Positions 1 to 10,575 of a stretch of DNA of 64,000 nucleotides are shown in pieces. The notes beneath the pieces were generated by a model that saw nothing but the letters and a program-made list of their open reading frames with translations, was not told where the DNA came from and did not search any database. This stretch comes from Toxonevra muliebris. Taxonomy: Eukaryota; Arthropoda; Insecta; Diptera; Pallopteridae. Position 1 is the stretch's first letter; every line of letters begins with the position of its first letter. The stretch is taken from positions 71,738,400 through 71,802,399 of the forward strand of contig OY829328.1 of assembly GCA_963691655.1 (NCBI GenBank). Direction: 5' to 3'. The position numbers and the translations under genes are program-made.

Positions 1-164
1 TTTAAGTGTGCTTTAAAAAAAAAGAATTTATTACTTTATCACTTATACGATACTAAATGGTAGCCCAACGTATCTTCTAAATTTTATCACTTTTTATTAC
101 CAATTTATGTATGTATTTATTTTGTTACGATATTTTTCATACTATATGTATATGTGAGGAGGGA

Positions 165-1290
165 CTATCAAAAGTTCGCTTAGTTGACTAAAAAGAAAAG
201 GCCAACAATAATCTTAGTCTTCATAATTTTTAAATTTTTCGACATAATTGCCATTCATTTCTATAAATTTTTGAAGCCGCTAGATCCACTTCGAAAAACA
301 GTCCTTACGGATTTTTTTTAGGTTTGTAACTTCGACATCTCGAATCTTCGAATTATTTTTAATTTTTGAAAACAACCCAAAATCACACAGCGATTGGTCG
401 GGGAATATAGTGCTGAACGAATTTCCTCAATCTCTGAGAGCGCAATGAAGTTGTTCATTTTTACAGCAGTGTGCGCTGGGGCATTATCGCGATGAAAAAA
501 ATTGCGGTGCAGTTCAACTTTTTTCTGGATTCTTAACAAGTGGTAAGCAGATTTCAGTATCTCATTTAGCAGTAACCGTCTGTCCAGTTTTTAGAGGAAT
601 AACAGCAACAATTTTTTCTCTGGCAAAATAAATTGACATCATTATTTTTGGCGCTGACTTCGGCTGCTTGTCTTTAATGGATGGATTAGCACCCTCTGGG
701 CTCCATACCATCGAATGTTGCTTAGTTTCTGGGTCGTACTTGAAGAACCAAGCTTCATTACCAGTTACGATTTTATTGAAGATGCTGGGCTCTTCATTTT
801 TAAATATTTAAAAACAATATTGGGAAAAACGCATTCGCGCCATTTGAGAACCAGTTAAAATTCGAAGAACCCATCGTGCTGATTTCTTCGTGTATCCAAG
901 ATGATACTTAATTATTTGCGATACAACTATGGTATTCAATCCCTGTTCCTCAGCAATCATTTCCTGTGTCAATCTTGGATCTTCGTCAATTTTGGACTTC
1001 ACCAGAGCCATACTTACATTATTAGTCAAAAATTTTGGGCAAACTTTTCGAGATTCGTCCTCCACAGCAAATGTTCGTTTTGGAATCTCAGAAACCACTT
1101 CGAGACGGTCACAAGCGATGGCGCATTCTCTCCATATACTATTTGGCACTCATTAAATATTTCAACAGAATTGAATCTCTTTCTGTAATGGCAGTAGAAT
1201 TTTTACCGACTCTTTCTCAGTAGCTTTGTGTTTTCTAGTCTCCATCTTGACTGTTTGCAGTGAAACTTAAAATAAAATATCACAATGCTA
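165..1290 (-). mobile_element. Degenerate mariner-family transposon
   Basis: Read on the minus strand, the N-terminal half (1149 down to 808) gives a helix-turn-helix stretch with RLTQEMIAEEQGL. It is followed by TGNEAWFFKYDPETK and, near 500, by FFHRDNAPAHTA and FPDQSLCDFGLFSKIK. These correspond in order to the mariner motifs GDE-W-YDPETK, HDNAPAHTA and SPDLAPCDFFLFPKLK. The first catalytic Asp (GDE) reads Asn here, and several stops and frameshifts interrupt the frame, so the copy is dead. A possible start region near 1244 reads METRKHKATEKES before frame loss. I could not define clear terminal inverted repeats, so the borders are approximate. Confidence 0.88.
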
Positions 1291-3185
1291 TGCCAATCAT
1301 TTGACATTTTTAATTTGTCAAAAATATATTCAGTGTTGCCAACTAATCGAACTTTTCTTAGCCCCCTCGCAAATCATAGTTTGCCAATTTAATAGATTCT
1401 TTAAAAAATTACTTAAAAAGTTCATTGAAATCGTAGCACTTTCCTCCAACTGCTGACACATTGGTAACACTTTTCTGTACGTATGTATGTATTTACTTTC
1501 CAATAAATTTGACAAAGAATCTGCGCGGGGATTTCGTCTCAAATTATTGTATAGATATAATATTTATGTAGTATGTATTTGTTGAGTAGACTATGGTTTG
1601 GGTTGATTATGGTGATTATACGACGGCAAGTTATCATAAAAAGGAGGAACCTTATCCCTAACTTCGCAAATCATATGAGACAAAATGAATGAATGTTACT
1701 TCGTTTCGAATTACACTTTCCCCAACGGCAAATGGGGGAAAAATAAAAAAATGTCCTTATTATATTGTAATTCTATTTGGAAATTTTTGTGAAGAAGAGA
1801 AAATTAGTACGAGCATAACAAAAAGAGCATTTAGATTGTACTTCCTTATTGCAAGCGGTTTTTTTGTTTTTGGAGGGGAGAAGAAATCACAATTATTATG
1901 ATGATACTGATGCATGATGACAATGACAGTGACACTTATGACATTTAGTTGTTGCATCTGTCATCCATGCAATTCAATTTCAAATTTACACATGTAGCGT
2001 GGAATATGAATGAACCATAAGAATACGAATAAATGCATCCGGTCCAGTACGAACTCGCATACGTTGACGTGCAGATGATGATGATGTTTTTGTTTTTGAT
2101 GTTTATCTTCCGATATTTTAATCTTCCAATGTGGCGTTGATCTTGTGTGTGCATATAAATCAAAAGCTTTAAAAAATAGCCGCAAGTATGAAATATTTAT
2201 GAATATTTTGAATACTTAAATACTTCTCCGTCACAATTGAGAAGAATACGAATTAGAACTAGAATTGTGAATGTGCGAGCATTTTAATTACCGAACATTT
2301 ACTTGAATATTATGTGCGTTGATTTCATTCACGTATTTTAAATACTTTAAGAAGAAACAGAAAACGCAAAGTTTTCATTATGCTTTCCTCCATAGAAGAA
2401 ATCTTAATTTCAGATATGTAAGTTCTATGTTTTTTCACTTGCCCGATTTACATACAATAAATTTAAAGTGAAGGTCAAGTTTATCATTTTTTTCGCACAT
2501 AACATGAACTGCGTTTAGAACACAAAATCATTAATTTTAATTTATTTTAAACAACAACACAAACAAACATTTATTTAATTAGGCAATTTTTTATTCACTA
2601 AATACTTTAAAATTTTATATTTATTAATTTATTTTAATTAATTCCTTTCTCTGTCATTCGTTTATTATCTTGTGTAAAATAAGACAGCACATTATTTTCG
2701 TAAAAAAAATTAGAAGAAGAATTTTTGATTGCACTCCATCTCTTTCTACAGGCGAAAAGGGCAAACCTTTTCTAGCCGAAATTTATGACATTGACAAGTT
2801 CAATTCAACTTACTTTGAAATGTCGCATAGGCGCAATTGCATTGCAAATAAGCTTACCGCAAAAATTAAGCCAACGAGCACTGTCACTAATAATCATTCA
2901 TTGCATTGAGTGCAAATGACTGTGGCATAGTTCTCTACCATCTTCTAAAATCGTGAAAAAAGAAAGTGGAGAGTGAGATTTCAACACCACCTGATCACAT
3001 CTACATAAGCGTTCAGAGATCCATTTTTTGTGTGGTGAGTTTTGCGCACTTGCTTCGCTATCTCTTTATTATTGTCAGCTCCGTGTATTGTATTCTTAGA
3101 AAGGTAATTTCAAACTGTAACGCGGCCTATGCGATCTCTTGACCACGCTTTTCTTTACCTAGTCTTATGCCTAAAGTACTTCATT
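1291..3185. other. Gene-free AT-rich stretch
   Basis: No coding exon with splice support is visible. A short plus-strand frame at about 2730-2905 contains EIYDIDKFNSTYFEMSHRR, which faintly recalls a decayed fatty-acid-synthase ketosynthase segment, but this is too weak to call. The rest is A/T-rich sequence with short trinucleotide runs (GATGAT near 1900 and 2075). Confidence 0.5.
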
Positions 3186-3440
3186 CATTAGTGTCAGTCG
3201 TCCGATACTCTCATCGACCCTTGCATTCAGTATTTTCGCTGGGGTTCTAATCGGCACTAGTATCGGTTGACGTAAATTCTGGTCTGCACTAGGGGCAGTT
3301 GTCTTGTACTCTCGTCGGCAATAGAGTCGGTTGCTCTATTTCCAAGCCGACAATAGTGTCAGCCGTGTACGTATTCTCATCGGCATTTATGTTTTTCGTC
3401 CTGTATTCTAGTCGGCGTATGTATCGGTTATATTTTTATG
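3186..3440. repeat. Degenerate tandem repeat, unit about 32 bp
   Basis: About eight diverged copies of a 31-34 bp unit lie head to tail. The consensus is roughly GCANTAGTGTCGGTTG followed by TNNTGTANTCTCGTCG. The clearest copies start at the gcactag, gcaatag, gacaatag and gcattta blocks between about 3255 and 3385, each ending in tcg or an equivalent. The frame is not open. It looks like an old minisatellite, or the repetitive leader of a lost retroelement. Confidence 0.7.
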
Positions 3441-3654
3441 GAGAGCAAACCTTAACCTTAATCAAAGCATAAGCAGCGTATAATCACAAAAAAAATCTAA
3501 TCAGTAGTTACTGAATAATCGACCAAACAAGCATCGAAGCAGGATAAAAGAATTATGTAAAACCGCAAGTATCAGTGGAAGTCCTTGGAATTTTTCGACT
3601 ATAAAAAAAACTCTTTCTTCACCGCATAAAGAAAAATTAACGTTTCTTCTGGAC

Positions 3655-4612
3655 AGATTCAACTAGAAACAAAATTTACCATACAAGAGCCGCAGCCTCG
3701 ACAGAAGTCATTGAAAGGCAGTCTAAGTCTTGCAGCATGTCTATTCATTATGCAGTGTCTCGTGAGTACCGCGAACGTGAATCGTAATGATAATGGAGTT
3801 TCTGCTACGATTGAGTAGCTGTTTAATCCATCTATTGTCCATTGGTTCATATTAGCCTGGTATACTGCGCTACCAAGGATCTTTTTGCTTTCTCGAGGTA
3901 GTTTTCCTTAATGGCCAATAGACGTAAGAGGGGCACCAATGTTTCAGGAAGGTGATATATCGGTAAGCTGTGTTTAGATAACTCGTTGGCATTGCAGTTA
4001 CCTGAAACATTCAAGTGTCCAGGTACCCAAGTGACCTGCGAGTGACTCGACAAAAAGTTGAGTGAGGATCGACAGTCAAAAACAAGCTTTGATGTAGTGT
4101 AAAAACCGGTAAGGGACTAGATTGCTCTTTGGTTGTCCGTGTAAATATGAATATTGGTATCGAATTAATTGTTATATAGCCATTACTTCCATCTAAAAGA
4201 CGCTTCATTGATCAGGAAGTCGGAAAGATCCAATTTGCTTGAGAAGATACCACAACCAACTCTTTCCCCCAGTTTGCACCCATCTGTATAGATGTTAATT
4301 GAATTGTCAGTGACCACCTCGTCATTAACCTATTCCTCTCTACTGTAGATGTGGGTGAAAAACTTGTTGTTTAAATTTAGGCTAGACCAAATATAGTCTA
4401 CGTTGATTAGTACGGACGTATCGTGGATTAGAAGGTTCAACCTAGTACAGCGAGCAAAAACGCTGAGACTGGTAGCAGAATATTTAGCTTGTTGCTTAAC
4501 CAGAAGTGAAGTTGGCAACCAATTAAGGATTGCGAACAAAGCTTTCGTAGAGGTAGTACGGAGAGTAATCAATACGGCTGCCGTTTTTCTAACCTTATCC
4601 AGTGGTTTATAG
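3655..4612 (-). mobile_element. 3' part of a non-LTR retrotransposon (RNase H to C-terminus), decayed
   Basis: Successive minus-strand frames encode parts of one LINE polyprotein. 4572-4330 reads LRTTSTKALFAILNWLP, the post-RT linker region. 4208-3850 includes QVTWVPGHLNVSGN and ANELSK, the RNase H C-terminal motif of I/R1/LOA-like elements. 3850-3659 includes HCIMNRHAARLRLPF followed by NDFCRGCG, the cysteine-rich tail. Several frameshifts and stops separate the blocks. Two related fragments lie at 27.0-28.0 kb and 49.4-50.9 kb. Confidence 0.85.
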
Positions 4613-4619
4613 TTCAGCG

Positions 4620-5050
4620 CATTTGCAGTAGCTGGTCATGTTGTAAGTGATCCATACGAGAAATCAAATTTTGAACCACTCTTTCGAGCAAAGTTACTGG
4701 TATCTTGCTAAAAGCAGTTAAAATGTTGTTTTCCAAGGATGCATTTGATACTTGCTTATCGGCATAGACGAGGGGCTTCACATAACTCCAAAAAAAAATC
4801 GTCTAGAGGCGTCTAATCGCATGATCTAGGTGGCCAACTCACTGATCTGAAGCGTGAAATAAATTGCTTACCGAACTCATCTCTCAATAGGTCCATTATT
4901 TCGAAGCTGTAGCTGGTTGCCCGGCTTCAGTTCTTGAACGAGCTGTAGCTAATATGCTTTTAGGCCAAGATCCTTGCGTAAAATCTTTCACGTAGCCGAA
5001 TAACACAATTCTAAAGGCAGCGAACGGCGACAAACAATTATATTACAAAG
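4620..5050 (-). mobile_element. Tc1/mariner-superfamily transposase fragment
   Basis: The minus strand from about 4950 reads MDLLRDEFGKQFISRF, then SVSWPPRSCD, stop, TPLDDFFWSYVKPLVYADK, and then a C-terminal LERVVQNLISRMDHL segment. WPPRS-D-TPLD-FxW-YVK is the C-terminal DDE motif typical of insect Tc1/mariner-type elements. An in-frame stop falls between the Asp and TPLD, and the N-terminal half is missing. It abuts the LINE tail at 4612, so one element probably inserted into the other. Confidence 0.8.
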
Positions 5051-5245
5051 ATATTGCCAGGTTAAAGAACTTGCGCCGAACGGTATGTGATAAAAACAAA
5101 TAATAGTTTTTAAAAAATATTGCACATGCATATTTCAATTTATTCTTCCCAAAGGATACGACACGGGCCCACGTAAACTACGGCGCCTCCAATTAATTTA
5201 TTCGAAAACTAGAAGAACAAACGTTGTTTCGAATCACATCTACTA

Positions 5246-5555
5246 CTACTAAGTATTATGGGACAACAGCCCTTGGAGGGCCAAGGCCGGGCTTTTGCAT
5301 CCATTCATGTTGTGTGAGTTATATTTATACACGAATGGAAGGGACATACTGCTTTATGCCGAATCCCAACGGCGAAGTGAAAAGCTATTCATAGGCATTT
5401 TTTTTACTTTTGGAGGTTTGCCATTGCCAGCCAAGAGGTGGTGCCGTGTAGAAAAATTTTTATTTTCTCTTTTTTATTTTGACCGTGCCGAGATATGAAC
5501 CCGGGCATCTCTGCGTAGCAGTCCAACACACTAACCACTAGGCTACGACGAACAC
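5246..5555 (-). mobile_element. tRNA-derived SINE with 13-bp target-site duplication
   Basis: On the minus strand the element starts at 5555 with a tRNA-like head. It contains tagcctagtgg, which fits the pol III A box TRGYNNARYGG, and about 45 nt later gggttcatatctc, a degenerate B box. A tRNA-unrelated body of about 230 bp follows, ending in an AGT-rich tail (agtagtag). The element is bracketed by a perfect 13-bp direct repeat, atcacatctacta, at 5233-5245 and 5556-5568, the expected target-site duplication of LINE-mobilised DNA. It could be a tRNA pseudogene with unrelated flank, but the TSD argues for a SINE. Confidence 0.82.
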
Positions 5556-5568
5556 ATCACATCTACTA

Positions 5569-8500
5569 TCTGTGTTTTTTTAATGGAAATCAGACATATT
5601 GGGCGTTTAAGGGTTAAGTTCACGCACAATGTTTATGCAATGAGTTCTTTGACTAGTGGCTATAATTTTCTCGATGAATTAATTGGCTGTGAAAATGTTG
5701 CATTTTTAAACCCTGGACAGGCAGCAAAAATACATTTTGGTTTTTTTTTTTTTTGACAAATCCGATGGAATTCGTTTAGAAATTGTAAATATTAAAAAAC
5801 ACTTTGACGCTCGTTCGGAGCCAATTAGTATTATTGGATTTGAAAAATTAGTTTTGCCTTTGGTTTATATTTATAAGGTATAGTTATGTACAAATAATAA
5901 ATTTTAAAAAAATTATGAATTAAAAAATAAGTAAATTTAACCATTTAGATCGAAATTTCGGTACTTTCAAGCGACTTGCTTGAGCTGAAGATTTTATACA
6001 ATTTCCCTTGTGCTCATCTCGATGCCCAGCAAATTTTCAGAGTTGTAACTTTTTGGTTTTCAACATTCATGGTCGGTAATCGTGACCCAAAAAATGTTAT
6101 ACCTTATTAACAGTTTTGACCCTTCATTGTATTTGCTCAATGGACTCGTACCTGAACAATCGTATCGGAAGTGAAGAACGCGTTGGAAGGAAGAATTAAA
6201 GAACTGATATTTATGTTTGTGTCCCATCCCATCACAAACGTTTTAAAGATAGATGAGCTATAATGGTCTGTAAACTTCGTATTTTTTTTTTTTTTGTTTT
6301 GCTATAATAGCATACTTTTAGGCATATCAAATGACATACCTATTTTCTATTTTTTCCATTTTATTTTAATTAAAAGTCATGCCAAAATAAAAAATAAAAT
6401 CACAGATAAAATAAATTTCACTTTTCCATAACAATCACTGCCATTTGTAGATCACACATTATCACACTTTTATAATTTATAAACAATGATTTACTAAACA
6501 CATTTACTATATTCCAGTTTTTCAAAACAAAGTATTGTATTTCCTACTTCTTTATATTAAATATAAGTATAGAGTGTGAAATTTAAATCCAATGCATTAA
6601 AATACTAAATATTTAAAGTAATCTCTCCACTGCGCATATGCAAAGATTCGACATCACCGTCAATGTGCTATGATATGGTGCTTCTTTTATTTTTATATTT
6701 GTAAATTTTTTTTTCTTTTGTTTTACACAACATATGTTTCGTAACAATTTTGAATTTATGTGCAAAATTTATTTTTAATTGATTTGCAAATTAGTATTCA
6801 ATTCCGCAAATAAACAAGCATAATCACATTCTTAATTATTATTATTTTAAATGATAATGACAGTAAACGTATAAATTTCTACACAACTGTTATGCATTTA
6901 CCGTTTACCGTGAACGCACCACTTTTTTGCTACTACCAAATAACGTATATTAAAATTTGAATAGAAGGAAGTCAACCGTAATACCCTGTACGAAAGGGAA
7001 CCAACGTGAATTTTATTACACTCAACGAAAAAAATAAAATATCAAATTACAAAATCACTAGTGCAAAAAAAAATTCCTTTTACCGACGCTGACGACAAAC
7101 GAATGGATTGTGTCCCGTCCCGTCACAAACGTTTTAAAGATATTGTGGTAAATGATATAATTTCAAGTTTTTGAAATTTCAAACTCGAGGTTCTCCTACG
7201 TTGAAATCCTTTCGCTGTTGTCGAAGTACTAAACGAACTTAAATAGGCGAATGAATGTCTTTGCAGCAGCAGACTGACGAAATCGTCGTCAATTGACCAA
7301 GTAAAGTAGTGGGGAAAAACGTCAAAAGCATGTTACGACGACGGCTGTTTTTGCCTTTTTTCTGCTGCTGTTGTTGTTGCTGGTGTGTTTTTTTTTTTTT
7401 TTTTTGTTGTACGTCGCGTACTAATGATGGAGTAGTAGCCTGGTAGCGATTGCTGGAAATGGAGACTGGGCATATTGTAGGGCGCTCGCTTAGTTAGTTT
7501 GCAGTTAGTTAGCGAGTCAAATTTAGATTTAGTATGAGAACTTTGCTTTACTGTTTGTTGTTATTATTTTCGCATACATTCATATGTGCATGTATTGGTA
7601 CAAACTTATTTTATATGCATGCATACATATGTACTTATATATATATAAAATTATTTTGAAATATGGAATTTTTGTTCTTCCGTGATTTCATTTCGATCGA
7701 ATTAAATGCATGTATGCGAATAAAACGGTTTAATTGTGTCTATTTAAGTTTTACATTGCATTTAAAAACCGTAAGTGATAGGTGCATTTTTGATTGATAA
7801 ATGAAGGTGGGTTTTATATCCTAGTCATTTATGTATATTTTGATTTAGCGAGATATCTAATGATACCTTCAATAATTCACTTGCAGATAAATTTCTCTGG
7901 TCTTTCCAATAGAGAATAAGGAATCCTTTCTTCACGTGCCACCACCGAATGCCGAATGGAATATTTTTTCTTTTACTTTTAATAGTACAGGTGATGGAGT
8001 TTTAAATTTCATCATAAGCTTGAAGAAGTTGCACGATAGAGAGTTCGCTATAGTTATCACTGCACAAATTATATCAGTCAAGGGCAAGTCGAAGAGGTAT
8101 TAAATTCAAGCATTGTATATAAGTGATCCCTTATCATGCCGGCAAAGGCAATCTCGGATCCTCAATAGTGTACTTGTCAGGTCCAATCAGCTTGTTTTAA
8201 TGAGTTTTACAGCCCTATCACTAATTCCGACGGAAATGAATTTCCGTCACGAATACGAAAGAAATGGCATTTCTAATTCCAAAGAATTGGAAGAAATCGT
8301 TGCTAATGTTCAGAATGAAAAAATCAGCTATTTTGTGTCAATAGTGAAAAGGAAAAGTACTAACAATTTTAAGAAAAAAAAAGTGATAGGGCTGTCAATC
8401 GTTCACATAAAAAACCTCGATGGGGCCTTACTTTCAACATTGAGAAGACTTATTTTAGAGTAGTTGATGGGGTTCGCTCTGAAAATTATTCACTGTTGTT

Positions 8501-8640
8501 GTTCTGCCATGGTCATATCACTGGGTTCTCCATTTACGTTAAGAACTTAACACCTCTACGGCAGTCCTACACATAGAGTGGGAAATGAGAATTGAAGAAT
8601 TGTTTTGTAAAAGCAGGAGTGACGGAACAATAGCAAAGAC
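5569..8640. other. Gene-free AT-rich region
   Basis: No supported gene is seen. It contains poly-T tracts (around 5740, 6280 and 7390), a short CTG/TTG repeat near 7365-7385, and the 33-bp repeated segment described separately. A 116-codon frame at 8113-8463 opens with TTG, not ATG. It matches nothing I recognise and lacks splice or Kozak support, so I do not call it a gene. Confidence 0.5.
6219..7142 (+). repeat. 33-bp direct repeat pair, 891 bp apart
   Basis: The segment beginning gtgtccc and ending cacaaacgttttaaagata occurs at 6219-6251 and again at 7110-7142. The copies differ only at two positions (A versus G in the CCCRTCCCRT core). The first copy also forms a small hairpin (gtttgtg ... 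cacaaac). The direct orientation could mark a repeated element end or a small duplication. The sequence between is AT-rich and non-coding. Confidence 0.6.
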
Positions 8641-8650
8641 TTTATTTAGC

Positions 8651-8880
8651 CTATTCTGTTAAATGTGTATATATTTGCGCTGGATTTACTGCATAGTGTT
8701 TTGTGGGAACTTTGGCTGCAAGCAATTCATACCCGAGACGATCGACCAAAACGTGCCTTCTATCCATCACAACATGATCAATCTTGTTGCGAGTTTGATC
8801 AAGGGATTTATGGATATCGAGATGTTGGTTTATACGAAGATTTTTTATTGACAGTAAACTGATCGGGAAGAGAAAATAAT
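8651..8880 (-). mobile_element. RTE-type LINE endonuclease fragment (inverted copy)
   Basis: The minus strand reads QHLDIHKSLDQTRNKIDHVV, then MDRRH and LAAKVPTK. IDHV-ID-RH and the nearby AAK belong to the C-terminal part of an APE-type endonuclease of RTE-like non-LTR elements. It is immediately followed by a plus-strand copy of the same family, so the two are head to head. Only this short piece remains. Confidence 0.75.
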
Positions 8881-8916
8881 TAAATGGCCAGAGGAAGGAG
8901 AAATTAAAGAAAAGCA

Positions 8917-10575
8917 ACTGTGGATTTTTGGTTTGGAAGAGACTGTGTCATCATGTCTCGAAATTCACTCCAGTGCCTAGCCTCTGATCACATCAAGGCA
9001 AAACTCTTTAACAGCAGCCTAATTTGTGTTCATGCCCCGATAGACGAAAAGGTCGGACCGGTCAAAACGATTTCTACGAGCTCCTCGACAAAACCTATGA
9101 GCATTGTCCTCGCCACGACGTTAAAATAGAAATAGGCTACTTTACTTCTAAGGTAAGCAATTAAAGTCCGACGACCAGAAAATTCAGTCTCCATTGAGAG
9201 ACTGATCGATTTCGCCATGGTACGAAACATGATAATAAGTAGCACCAGATTCCAACATCTCGATATTCATAAGATCACTTGTCCCCTAAAGAAGGCGTCG
9301 ACGGTACGATCAAAAGCGTCGCGAAGTTACTGAGGCAAAAACCGCAGTATATAGAGCCATCCTGCAAGTTAGTTGCAACGCAAGCTGCTAAGGAGCAATA
9401 CATATAGTTGAGGATGGAGAACACTTCAGGCAGAAAGACGTGAGTTCGATGATATTGAGATGTTTAGGGACCTGGATGAGGTTCGAAAATACTTTGAAAA
9501 AATAAGATGCTTAACTAAGGCATTGAGGACAAGCGCCTCTTCCTGCAAGGACGAAGACGAAAATATGGTGACAGATATCCAGGGTATAATGAGGGTATGG
9601 AAGGAGGAAACAGCTTAAAGGCGCCAATGGGGGAAGCTGTTTCGACCCCATTCGCTGACGGCGCCGAAGTACTACCGCCTGACTATGTTTGCTGAGTTGT
9701 TTGGGACTGGGAGGCGAAGAGCTCACAAGACGAATGCATCACAGTCGAATGAAAACACGCCCAGTGATTGAAACCTTAGTGTACTCTACCCAATCCACAA
9801 GAAAGGTGATCCGCAATCTGTGCCTACCACCGTGGGAAACATTTTCTCAATATTGCATATAACGTTCTATCAAGCGTACTGTGTAAAAGACTGAAGCCCA
9901 TCGTCAACAACCTGATTGGATTTTATCAGTGTGGCTTCAGGTCTTGTAAATCTACCATCTACTCGTCGAGTGGATCTAGTGATGAACAAGGACAAGACGA
10001 AATATCTTATCTACATAGCATCTAGCATCAACAACAAAAATAATATCAGCCTTGAGAACAGGTGCGACTACGAGGTCAGTAGGCAATTGAGAAGCAGAGC
10101 CCTTCCCCTACGAACAAAAATAATGCTCTATAAGACTGTCATCCTTCCCGTCTTAATGTATGGCGCTGAGTCATGGACACTGACAACCAATGATGAGAGA
10201 CTACTAAGTGCGTTCGAGAGGACGATACTCCGCAAGATCTATTGTTCAATATGCGTGGACGACGTGTACCAAATAAGATGGAACCATGAGCTGCATGCTG
10301 ACATTAACGTAGTCAAGCGCATCATAAAAATCGTGCGACTTCACTGGCTAGGCCATGTTGAGCGAATGGAAGAAAACGATCCGGCTAGGAAAGTGTTCTA
10401 TTCGAGCCATGGTGGTGGAACAAACAGAAGAGGACAACCCAATCTTTGTTGGAAAGACCAGGTACAGGGAGGCCTGACTGCACTTGGTCTTATCAACTGG
10501 CGCCAGCGCATGTATAGCAGAAGTGGCTGGTGAAGCTTTGTTGAGGCGGCCAAGACCGATCATTGATTGTAATGC
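8917..10575 (+). mobile_element. RTE-type non-LTR retrotransposon remnant
   Basis: 8920-9330 carries endonuclease pieces (IKAKLFNSSLICVHAPIDEK, then STRFQHLDIHK). 9840-9960 gives RT motif pieces (HFLNIAYNVLSSVLCKRLK, then NNLIGFYQCGFRSCKSTI). A long open stretch at 9976-10530 encodes the RT thumb and C-terminus (LPVLMYGAESWTLTTNDERL, LHWLGHVERMEENDPARKV, RRGQPNLCWKDQVQGGL). The sequence jumps from the early RT fingers directly to MNKDKTKYLI, so the palm with its catalytic YADD is deleted. There are several stops in the 5' half. It is a non-functional copy. Confidence 0.87.

Noticed and set aside
2670..2909. Possible fatty-acid-synthase ketosynthase relic (EIYDIDKFNSTYFEMSHRR)
   Set aside because: Only one short weak similarity, with no further motif in frame on either side.
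8113..8463. 116-codon frame possibly encoding a small protein
   Set aside because: Starts at TTG, lies in a transposon-rich area, and shows no recognisable domain.
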